NCBI GenBank assembly: GCA_025936615.1
Contig: JAICSZ010000155.1
Span: 1-5,760, forward strand
Direction: 5' to 3'
DNA: 5,760 nt
DNA from: Pedococcus sp.
GTDB taxonomy: Bacteria > Actinomycetota > Actinomycetes > Actinomycetales > Dermatophilaceae
Positions 1 to 5,760 of the stretch are shown piece by piece. The position numbers and the translations under genes are program-made. A model generated the notes under the pieces. It ran no database searches, was not told where the DNA came from, and saw only the letters and a program-made list of their open reading frames with translations. Every line of letters starts with the position of its first letter. The first letter of the stretch is position 1.

Positions 1-1895
1 AGGGCCTCCTGCCGGCGATCACCTTCATCTTCAGCAGGGTCGGCTGCGAGGCCGCGGTCGGCCAGCTGCTGCGCGACGGCGTCCGGCTGGTGCCGGACCG
101 CGAGGGCGAGCGCATCCGGCGGCTCGTCGAGGAGCGGGTCTCCGGGCTGGCCGACGAGGACCTCGGGGTGCTGGGCTACTGGGACTTCGTCGAGGGCCTG
201 ACCCGCGGCTTCGCCGCCCACCACGCGGGGATGCTGCCCACCTTCCGCGAGATCGTCGAGGAGCTGTTCACCGCGGTGCGGATCCGGGCGGTGTTCGCCA
301 CGGAGACGCTGGCGTTGGGCATCAACATGCCGGCGCGCACCGTCGTCCTCGAGAAGCTCGTGAAGTTCAACGGCGAGACGCACGCCGACGTGACGCCCGC
401 CGAGTACACGCAGCTGACGGGGCGCGCGGGGCGGCGCGGCATCGACGTCGAGGGCCACGCGCTCGTGCTGTGGGGCCGGGGCATGGACCCACTCGCCGTG
501 GCGGGGCTCGCCTCCACGCGCACCTACCCACTGCGGTCCTCGTTCCGGCCGACCTACAACATGGCGGTCAACCTCGTCGCGCAGGTGGGTCGGGAGACGG
601 CGCGCGAGATCCTCGAGACCTCGTTCGCGCAGTTCCAGGCGGACCGGGCGGTGGTCGGGATCGCGCGGGCGGTGCGCAGGAACGAGGAGGGGCTGGAGGG
701 CTACGCCGAGGCGATGCAGTGCCACCTCGGCGACTTCTCCGAGTATGCCGCGTTGCGCCAGGAGGTGGCCCGCCTCGAGAAGGAGGGTGCCAAGGCCCGG
801 TCCGCGAGCCGGCGGGCAGCTGCTGCGATCTCCTTGGAGGCGTTGCGGATCGGCGACGTCATCAAGATCCCCGCGGGCCGTCGGGCCGGGTGGGCGGTCG
901 TGGTGCAGCCGGGGAAGAGCCACCATGGCGAGGCGCCCGCACCTTCGGTGGTGACCGAGGACAAGCACTTGGTCCGGCTCACCCTCACTGACGTGCCCGA
1001 GCCGGTGGAGCCGGTCACGAAGGTCAAGGTGCCACCTCACTTCAACGCCAAGAGCCCGAAGGCGCGTCGCGACCTCGCGACCTCGCTGCGCATCGCCGTC
1101 CCCCACGACCCGCCGCCGTCGCGCCGAGGTGGCCCGGCGGCATACCCCAGCCTGTCCGATGACGAGCGCATCGGCGAGCTGCGCCGCCAGCTCAAGGCGC
1201 ACCCGTGCCACCAGTGCCCCGACCGCGAGGAGCACGCCCGGTGGGCCGAGCGGTGGTGGCGACTCAGGCGCGAGACGGTGGGGCTGCAACGCAAGGTCGA
1301 GGGGCGGACCAACTCGGTGGCGCGCACCTTCGACCGGATCTGTGAGCTGTTGACCGAGATGGGGTACCTGTCGGGTGACGGGGCGGCGGTCACGGGTCAG
1401 GGCGAGATGCTGCGACGGCTCTACACCGAGAAGGACCTGGTGGCCGCGGAGTGCCTGCGGCTCGGGCTCTGGAAGCGGCTGGACGCGCCCGCCCTGGCTG
1501 CGGTCGTCTCCGCGCTGGTGCACGAGCCCCGGCGCGACGAGGTCGACCCATCGCCGCGCATCCCGACCGAGGAGGTCGCCGAGGCGGTCCGGGAGATGCA
1601 GCGCCTGTGGGCCGGCCTCGAGGGACGCGAGCGCGACCTGGGGCTGCCGCTGACCGGTGACCCGGACGCGGGCATGACGTGGATGATGCACCGCTGGGCC
1701 TCCGGCCGGCCGCTCGAGGAGGTGCTGCGCGGCTCGGACATGGCGGCGGGTGACTTCGTGCGCCGGTGCAAGCAGGTGGTCGACCTGCTCGGGCAGGTCG
1801 GTGACGCCGCAGGTGAGCCGGGGCTGCGCTCGACCGCGCGCAAGGCGGTGGATGCGGTGATGCGGGGCGTGGTGGCGGCGGACCGGCTGGACTGA
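1..1895 (+). CDS. helY: HelY-type Ski2-like DEAD/DEAH-box helicase, C-terminal part (5' end outside window)
   Basis: ATP-dependent RNA/DNA helicase of the Ski2/Mtr4-like superfamily 2, presumed cytoplasmic and acting in RNA processing or decay. The reading frame is open from base 3, giving 630 visible residues; family members are about 900, so roughly 300 N-terminal residues with the Walker A and DEVH motifs lie off the left edge. Numbering from base 3, the second RecA domain shows motif IV around residues 5-15 (AITFIFSRVGC), AHHAGMLP (72-79), motif V (ATETLALGINMPAR, 99-112) and motif VI (QLTGRAGRRG, 137-146). An arch-like middle region follows, then a His/Cys cluster HPCHQC (400-405), and a DSHCT-like C-terminal domain including WMMHRWASG (560-568) and GDFVRRCKQVVDLLGQV (583-599). 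The GTG at 90 lies inside the helicase domain and is not the gene start. In mycobacteria helY follows pafB-pafC-tatA-tatC. The family call is firm; the exact substrate is unknown. Confidence 0.93.
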   Translation, partial: GLLPAITFIFSRVGCEAAVGQLLRDGVRLVPDREGERIRRLVEERVSGLADEDLGVLGYWDFVEGLTRGFAAHHAGMLPTFREIVEELFTAVRIRAVFATETLALGINMPARTVVLEKLVKFNGETHADVTPAEYTQLTGRAGRRGIDVEGHALVLWGRGMDPLAVAGLASTRTYPLRSSFRPTYNMAVNLVAQVGRETAREILETSFAQFQADRAVVGIARAVRRNEEGLEGYAEAMQCHLGDFSEYAALRQEVARLEKEGAKARSASRRAAAAISLEALRIGDVIKIPAGRRAGWAVVVQPGKSHHGEAPAPSVVTEDKHLVRLTLTDVPEPVEPVTKVKVPPHFNAKSPKARRDLATSLRIAVPHDPPPSRRGGPAAYPSLSDDERIGELRRQLKAHPCHQCPDREEHARWAERWWRLRRETVGLQRKVEGRTNSVARTFDRICELLTEMGYLSGDGAAVTGQGEMLRRLYTEKDLVAAECLRLGLWKRLDAPALAAVVSALVHEPRRDEVDPSPRIPTEEVAEAVREMQRLWAGLEGRERDLGLPLTGDPDAGMTWMMHRWASGRPLEEVLRGSDMAAGDFVRRCKQVVDLLGQVGDAAGEPGLRSTARKAVDAVMRGVVAADRLD

Positions 1896-1897
1896 GG

Positions 1898-1927
1898 CTG
1901 TCTGCGGCGCGCAGTAGCGTCGGGAGA
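1898..1927 (+). promoter_or_regulatory. Putative leaderless promoter of the DinB-fold gene, PafBC/RecA-NDp-like
   Basis: A -10-like hexamer TAGCGT lies at 1915-1920, and six bases (CGGGAG) separate it from the ATG at 1927. This spacing would put the transcription start on the first base of the codon, as in actinobacterial leaderless genes. Eight bases upstream of the hexamer is CTGTCTGCG (1898-1906), which matches the DNA-damage element TTGTCRGTG at 6 of 9 positions; the R position is T, a core mismatch. The element begins three bases after the helicase stop codon. The leaderless reading is stronger than the PafBC reading. A weak alternative -35, CTGAGG, lies at 1892-1897 with a 17-base spacer. 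Confidence 0.5.
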
Positions 1928-2508
1928 TGGCAGCTGCGATGTCGGGCATGAGCGCGGACCTCCACCGGTACCTCCAGCAAGGGCGGGACGCGATGATGCG
2001 CGCGCTCGACGGCTTGGGGGAGTACGACATCCGCCGTCCGCTCGTGCCCTCAGGGACGAACCTGCTCGGGCTCGTCAAGCACCTTGCCGGGGTCGAGCTG
2101 GGGTACCTTGTCGAGTCGGTGGGCCGGGAAGCTCCGGTGCTGCCGTGGAACGAGGACGGCTCGGTCTGGGACAGCGCCGACATGTGGGCGACGGCAGGCC
2201 AGTCGCGCGAGTACATCGAGGGGCTCTACCGCCAGGCCTGGGTGCTCTCCGATGCTTCGTTGGAGACGGTCCCGCTGGATGCGCCCGCCGACGTCGCGTG
2301 GTGGCCGCCCGAGAGGCGGCACACGACGTTCGGGCACCTCATGGTGAGGCTGGTCGCGGAGACGGGACAGCATGCCGGGCACGCCGAGATCCTGCGCGAG
2401 ACCCTTGACGGCCAGGCCGGGCGCGACCAGGGGGACATCGGGGACCGGCAGTGGTGGGCCGACTACGTCGCGAGGATCCAGGCGGCGGCGGACACCTACC
2501 GGGACTGA
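1927..2508 (+). CDS. DUF664 / DinB-fold putative metal-dependent protein
   Basis: A 193-residue protein of the DinB/YfiT-like four-helix bundle superfamily, DUF664 branch. This fold includes mycothiol- and bacillithiol-dependent transferases and many proteins of unknown role. It is unrelated to DNA polymerase IV, which is also called DinB. Visible hallmarks are GTNLLGLVKHLAGVELGY (residues 43-60, likely metal ligand His52) and ETGQHAGHAEILRE (145-158, likely ligands His149 and His152). Together these form the three-His site expected of the family. There is no signal peptide or membrane segment, so it is probably cytoplasmic. Length is close to full for the family. ATG 1927 is chosen because a -10-like hexamer stands six bases upstream; GGGAG directly abuts this ATG, too close to act as a ribosome binding site. 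ATG 1939 (12 bases after GGGAG) and ATG 1948 remain possible starts. The gene begins 31 bases after the helicase stop. Its substrate cannot be told from sequence. Confidence 0.88.
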   Translation: MAAAMSGMSADLHRYLQQGRDAMMRALDGLGEYDIRRPLVPSGTNLLGLVKHLAGVELGYLVESVGREAPVLPWNEDGSVWDSADMWATAGQSREYIEGLYRQAWVLSDASLETVPLDAPADVAWWPPERRHTTFGHLMVRLVAETGQHAGHAEILRETLDGQAGRDQGDIGDRQWWADYVARIQAAADTYRD

Positions 2509-2580
2509 ACGCGGACCCCACGCGCCAAAGGCCATCCACAAGGGTGCAAGGGGCCACCATCCCGGCGCGCGAGCAGGCCA

Positions 2581-2610
2581 ATGTCAGACCCTCCATCTAG
2601 CGTGGACACG
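2581..2610 (+). promoter_or_regulatory. Putative PafBC/RecA-NDp-type DNA-damage promoter of the HNH gene, leaderless
   Basis: ATGTCAGAC (2581-2589), an 8-base spacer, and TAGCGT (2598-2603) reproduce the LexA-independent damage promoter TTGTCRGTG-N8-TAnnnT: the TGTCRG core, the spacer length and the TAnnnT hexamer all match exactly. Six bases later comes the GTG start at 2610, so the transcript would begin on the start codon. There is no purine-rich ribosome binding site in the right place. In mycobacteria this motif is activated by PafBC after DNA damage. The rest of the 2509-2609 gap shows no convincing terminator. Confidence 0.65.
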
Positions 2611-4058
2611 TGTTCGAATCGCAGCCGCTGACGACGGCGGAGGTGGCCGAGTTCCTCGAGCGGCTGCCCTCGCTGACGGTGGCGGTGCCCGACGCCGAGC
2701 GCATCGACCAGCTGGGCCTGCTGGAGTCGGTCAAGGGTGCGTGTGCGGCGGCGCAGGCGAGAGCAGGCGTTGCCTTCGAGGAGTCGCAGTTGGCGGCCCG
2801 GGAGGGCGAGGGGCTGCCGGCGCGGGAGCGGCGTCGCGGGCTGGGTGCGCAGGTCGCGCTGGCCCGGCGAGATTCGCCGTCGCGGGGCTCGCGGCACCTC
2901 GGCCTGGCCAAGGCTCTGGTCCACGAGCTGCCCCATACCATGGCCCACCTGACCGCGGGCCGGGTCAGCGAGTGGCGCGCCACCCTGGTCTGCCGCGAGA
3001 CCGCCTGCCTGCGTGTCGAGGACCGGGCAACCGTCGACCGGCTCCTCGCCGATGACCTCCCGACGATGGGTGACGCCCAGGTGCAGCGCCGGGCCCGGGC
3101 GATGGCCTGCGAGCTCGACAACGCCGCCACCGCCGGGCGCGCTGCGAGGGCCTGCACCGAGCGCCGGGTGACCCTGCGCGCCGCCCCCGACACGATGACG
3201 TGGTTCACGGCGTTGCTCCCGGTCGAACAGGGTGTCGCCGTCCTGGCCGCCCTCACCGAGGCGGGGGACGCCCCCCGCCGCGAGGGCGACGAGCGCACCC
3301 GCAACCAGGTCATGGCCGACACCCTCGTCGAGCGCGTCACGGGCCGAGCGGACGCCGAGGCGGTGCCGCTCGAGGTGCACCTGGTGATGCCTTTCGACTC
3401 GCTGTTCGCCCGAGGCGACGAGCCCGGCGCGATGGGCACGCAGGTCGTGCCGGCCGACTGGGCCAACACCGTCCTCGGTCGGGTTGCCGACCGTGGTGCC
3501 GAGGTGTGGCTGCGGCGGCTCTTCACGACGCCCGACGGCGCCGACCTGGTCGCGATGGAGTCCGCGCGGCGCCGCTTCGCCGGCATGCTGCGCCGGTTCG
3601 TCGTGGCGCGCGACCAGGTTTGCCGCACCCCGTGGTGCGATGCCCCGGTGCGCCACGTCGACCACGTCCAACCCGCGCGGGCCGGGGGCGCCACGAAGGC
3701 CGCCAACGGCCAAGGACTGTGCGAGGCGTGCAACTACGGCAAGGAAGCCCCGGGCTGGACCGAGCGGGTGCTGCATGCCGGACCGTCGCCCGGTGCCGGT
3801 GCCGTTGGCGCCGACCCGGCAATCCCGCACACGGTGCGGATCACAACGCCCACCGGCCACACCTACGACTCCACCGCGCCGCCGGTCCTGCCCGGTCGGG
3901 TCCGAGATCGCGAATCGAGGGCCGACCTGGGCACAGCCGACCCGGGCAACCCCGGGCTGGGCAGCGTCGAAACCGCCGTTACCGCCACAGCCGATGCGCG
4001 CTGCGTCGACTTCAGCTGGCTCGAACGCTTCTTTGCGATCGAGCTGGACGCCGCTTGA
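2610..4058 (+). CDS. DUF222 / 13E12-family HNH endonuclease-like protein
   Basis: A 482-residue protein with the two-part layout of the actinobacterial 13E12 repeat family. The N-terminal DUF222 region covers roughly residues 15-330, with family-like stretches [22 protein letters not shown] and [18 protein letters not shown] near residues 85-135. A C-terminal HNH module follows: zinc-type cysteines Cys338 and Cys343 (CRTPWC), the H-V-D-H core at 349-352, Asn366, then Cys371 and Cys374 in [10 protein letters not shown], and KEA at 378-380. All expected catalytic and zinc residues are present, so it looks intact. HNH modules cut DNA with a single metal ion, but the target and role of this family are not established. 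[14 protein letters not shown] stretch and a divergent tail (about 430-482) follow the HNH. The GTG start is set by the -10-like hexamer six bases upstream. A damage-type promoter suggests induction by DNA damage. Such genes often occur as dispersed paralogues in one genome. Confidence 0.92.
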   Translation: MFESQPLTTAEVAEFLERLPSLTVAVPDAERIDQLGLLESVKGACAAAQARAGVAFEESQLAAREGEGLPARERRRGLGAQVALARRDSPSRGSRHLGLAKALVHELPHTMAHLTAGRVSEWRATLVCRETACLRVEDRATVDRLLADDLPTMGDAQVQRRARAMACELDNAATAGRAARACTERRVTLRAAPDTMTWFTALLPVEQGVAVLAALTEAGDAPRREGDERTRNQVMADTLVERVTGRADAEAVPLEVHLVMPFDSLFARGDEPGAMGTQVVPADWANTVLGRVADRGAEVWLRRLFTTPDGADLVAMESARRRFAGMLRRFVVARDQVCRTPWCDAPVRHVDHVQPARAGGATKAANGQGLCEACNYGKEAPGWTERVLHAGPSPGAGAVGADPAIPHTVRITTPTGHTYDSTAPPVLPGRVRDRESRADLGTADPGNPGLGSVETAVTATADARCVDFSWLERFFAIELDAA

Positions 4059-4132
4059 TGCTGGCCCTGCCCAAACGCAGGTCACGACGCGTCCGGCATC
4101 CGTCGGCGACTTGCCGCGGTCGACCAGCGGGC

Positions 4133-4138
4133 AGAGGG
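4133..4138 (+). promoter_or_regulatory. Ribosome binding site of the MFS transporter
   Basis: AGAGGG lies seven bases upstream of the GTG at 4146, a good Shine-Dalgarno match and spacing that supports this non-ATG start. This gene therefore has a conventional leader, unlike the two genes before it. The remainder of the 4059-4145 gap shows no clear promoter, terminator hairpin or repeat; it contains only the short palindrome GACGCGTC. Confidence 0.6.
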
Positions 4139-4145
4139 TGGGACG

Positions 4146-5654
4146 GTGACTGACTCCGTCCCTGCGGCACCTGCGAGGACTGGACCGGGTCAGCACGAGG
4201 AGGGTCCCGACCCCCGACGGTGGCAGGCGCTGACCGTCTGCCTGGTCGCCGGGTTCATGACGCTGCTCGACGTCAGTATCGTCAACGTCGCGCTGCCGTC
4301 CATCGAGCAGGGTCTGCACGCCCCGACGAGTGACCTGCAGTGGATCGTGTCCGGCTACGCGCTCACCTTCGGGCTCGTGCTCGTCCCTTCTGGTCGGTTG
4401 GGCGATGCCACTGGCCGCCGACGGATGTTCATCGCCGGTGTCGTGCTGTTCGGCCTGGCCAGCCTGCTGTGCGGCGTCGCAACGGGTAGCACCATGCTGG
4501 TCGGCGCGCGGCTCCTCCAGGGGATCGGTGGGGGACTGCTCAACCCGCAGGTCTCGGGACTGATCCAGGAGCTATTCCGGGGAGCGGAGCGCGGCCACGC
4601 GTTCGGGCTGCTCGGCGCGACTATCGGCCTGTCCACCGCCGTCGGACCGATCGTCGGCGGCCTGATCCTGCAGGCATTCGGGGCCGACACCGGCTGGCGC
4701 TGGGTCTTCTTCGTCAACCTGCCGATCGCCGCTGCCGCGGTCGTCCTCGCCGTGCGCTGGCTCCCGCCGCCGCCCGCGCGCCGTGGGCATCGGGAGCACC
4801 TCGACCCGCTCGGTGTCGTCCTGCTCGGGGCGGCAGTGCTCGCCCTGCTCCTGCCGCTCGTGGAGACCGGGCACGGGGGCGCCACCGGCCGCACCGTCTC
4901 ACCCTGGCTGGCCCTGGCAGGCGCCGTGCTGCTCGTGGGGTTCGTCCTGTGGGAGCGCTGGGTCGCCTCCCGCGGCCACAGCCCGCTCGTCGACCTCCGG
5001 CTGTTCGCGGTTCCCGGCTACGCCTCGGGCGCCACCGTTGCGACGCTCTACTTCTGCGCGTTCACCGGGATCTTCTTCGTCCTCACCATCTACTTCCAGC
5101 GCGCGCTGGGCTACTCGCCCCTGATGGCCGGGCTGGCCGTCACGCCGTTCGCGGTGGGGTCGGGCGTCACCTCGTTCATCGGGGGCCGGCTGGTTGCGCG
5201 GTTCGGCCGCGCCCTGGTGACCCTCGGGTTGCTCCTCGTGGTCCTGGGCCTGGCAGCCACCGACGTCGTGCTGGCAGTCGCGCAGGGCCCCGCCACCGGC
5301 TGGTACACCGCAGCACCGCTGCTGCTGGCCGGGATCGGCAGCGGCACGGTCATCTCCCCGAACATCACGCTGACCCTCGCCGACGTCCCGGTGCCCCGTG
5401 CCGGCACGGCCGGCGGCGTGCTCCAGACCGGGCAGCGGATCGGCACCGCCGCCGGGATCGCGTTGGTCGGCACTGTGTTCTTCAGTGAGCTGGGGGCCCG
5501 CCCGGCGCACGTCGCCGCGGCGGTGGCGCTCGGTGTCGCCACGGCGCTGACGATCCTGGCGCTGCTGGCGAGCGCACTCGACCTCAGGGGCAGGCGGCAG
5601 GCGGACCCCGACCCCGAGCTCAGCCGATCTGGAGCGCCGACAGCACCCGGTTGA
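4146..5654 (+). CDS. DHA2-family (14-TM) MFS drug/proton antiporter
   Basis: A 502-residue inner-membrane transporter of the EmrB/QacA-like DHA2 family, which exports drugs or other small molecules in exchange for protons. A 25-residue hydrophilic N-terminus leads into TM1, which carries the family motif LDVSIVNVALPSI (41-53, with the acidic Asp42). Motif A (SGRLGDATGRRR, 82-93) lies between TM2 and TM3. Motif B (RLLQGIGGGLLNP, 122-134) is in TM4, and the antiporter motif C (GATIGLSTAVGPIVGG, 157-172) in TM5. The many further hydrophobic stretches and the length fit 14 helices. The C-terminus (LRGRRQADPDPELS onward) is hydrophilic. GTG is the start because a Shine-Dalgarno sequence precedes it; the next Met (38) would cut into TM1. 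No TetR- or MarR-type regulator lies beside it in the window, so its substrate is unknown. Its last codons overlap an opposing gene. Confidence 0.93.
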   Translation: MTDSVPAAPARTGPGQHEEGPDPRRWQALTVCLVAGFMTLLDVSIVNVALPSIEQGLHAPTSDLQWIVSGYALTFGLVLVPSGRLGDATGRRRMFIAGVVLFGLASLLCGVATGSTMLVGARLLQGIGGGLLNPQVSGLIQELFRGAERGHAFGLLGATIGLSTAVGPIVGGLILQAFGADTGWRWVFFVNLPIAAAAVVLAVRWLPPPPARRGHREHLDPLGVVLLGAAVLALLLPLVETGHGGATGRTVSPWLALAGAVLLVGFVLWERWVASRGHSPLVDLRLFAVPGYASGATVATLYFCAFTGIFFVLTIYFQRALGYSPLMAGLAVTPFAVGSGVTSFIGGRLVARFGRALVTLGLLLVVLGLAATDVVLAVAQGPATGWYTAAPLLLAGIGSGTVISPNITLTLADVPVPRAGTAGGVLQTGQRIGTAAGIALVGTVFFSELGARPAHVAAAVALGVATALTILALLASALDLRGRRQADPDPELSRSGAPTAPG

Positions 5655-5760
5655 TGGAGCTGGTGACGCCGTACTCGCTCGCCACCTTGCTCAGCAGAGC
5701 AGCGTTGGCCACCTCGGCCGGCAGGCGTAGGTCGAGCTCGGCCACTGGGGCGTCCTTCGC
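5620..5760 (-). CDS. Unrecognised protein, C-terminal 46 residues (5' end outside window)
   Basis: Reading the minus strand from the right edge gives an open frame of 46 codons ending in TGA at 5622-5620. Of these codons, 42 end in G or C, matching the coding bias of the real genes here. The peptide begins AKDAPVAELDLRLPAEVANA and ends INRVLSALQIG. It looks like a soluble alpha-helical C-terminus: a short alternating hydrophobic strand (VAELDLRL), then amphipathic helices rich in Ala and Leu. I do not recognise the family. It runs towards the MFS gene, and the two share their last 35 bases tail to tail. Confidence is high that it codes and low for any function. Confidence 0.65.
   Translation of the reverse strand, partial: AKDAPVAELDLRLPAEVANAALLSKVASEYGVTSSINRVLSALQIG

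Noticed and set aside
470..991. 173-codon plus-strand frame within the helicase gene
   Set aside because: It is an out-of-frame shadow of the helicase, Gly/Arg/Ala rich and without motifs, while the helicase frame is clearly conserved across the same bases.
1939..1956. TGTCGG at the DinB-fold gene start as another PafBC box
   Set aside because: No TAnnnT hexamer follows at the required spacing, and it lies inside the coding sequence.
1390..1980. 196-codon minus-strand frame over the end of the helicase gene
   Set aside because: Pro/Arg/Ala-rich antisense shadow crossing the boundary between two well-supported genes.
2521..2569. Weak inverted repeat CGCGCC ... GGCGCG in the gap after the DinB-fold gene
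   Set aside because: Only six base pairs with a loop of about 37 bases and no T-run. GC-rich hexamers pair by chance here, so it is not called a terminator.
2606..2613. Perfect 8-base palindrome ACACGTGT over the HNH start codon
   Set aside because: Too short to call an operator, and no regulator with this site can be named. It may be chance.
2602..2617. Possible LexA/SOS box at the HNH start (GTTCGA half-site)
   Set aside because: The right half GTTCGA at 2612-2617 is exact, but the left half GTGGAC matches TCGAAC at only 3 of 6 positions, and the site sits on the start codon.
3941..3956. CCCGGG-CAAC-CCCGGG hairpin
   Set aside because: It lies inside the HNH coding sequence about 100 bases before the stop and has no T-tract, so it is not a terminator.
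2496..4319. 607-codon open frame on the minus strand across the HNH gene
   Set aside because: It mirrors the HNH gene and runs through intergenic sequence and into the MFS gene. Its product is low-complexity (Arg, Gly, Pro, His rich) with no recognisable domain. Long antisense frames are expected at this GC content.

Overview
The window is very GC-rich and densely coding, with nearly all codons ending in G or C. Its protein families (HelY-type helicase, DUF664/DinB-fold protein, DUF222-HNH protein, 14-helix DHA2 efflux pump) point to an actinobacterium, plausibly Micrococcales/Intrasporangiaceae-like. That placement is inference from family resemblance, not a search.

Layout from left to right: (1) the 3' two-thirds of a helY-type DEAD/DEAH-box (Ski2-like) helicase gene, entering from the left edge and ending at 1895; (2) a DUF664/DinB-fold putative metal-dependent protein, 1927-2508; (3) a DUF222/13E12-family HNH endonuclease-like protein, 2610-4058; (4) a DHA2-family MFS drug/proton antiporter, 4146-5654; (5) on the minus strand, the last 46 codons of an unrecognised gene, 5620-5760. 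The tail of gene 5 overlaps the tail of gene 4 by 35 bases. There are no RNA genes, CRISPR arrays or IS ends, and no non-coding stretch longer than about 100 bases.

The most interesting signal is regulatory. Genes 2 and 3 each have the hexamer TAGCGT exactly six bases upstream of the start codon, the layout of an actinobacterial leaderless promoter. In both, a TGTCNG core lies upstream at the spacing of the PafBC-dependent (RecA-NDp, LexA-independent) DNA-damage promoter, TTGTCRGTG-N8-TAnnnT. The HNH gene matches the core exactly (TGTCAG); the DinB-fold gene has one core mismatch (TGTCTG). In mycobacteria, helY closes a cluster ordered pafB-pafC-tatA-tatC-helY. If that order holds here, the activator genes would lie just off the left edge and these two genes could be local members of its damage regulon. 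This is a hypothesis from sequence pattern and known synteny.

The MFS pump has its own Shine-Dalgarno sequence and no visible link to the damage signal.
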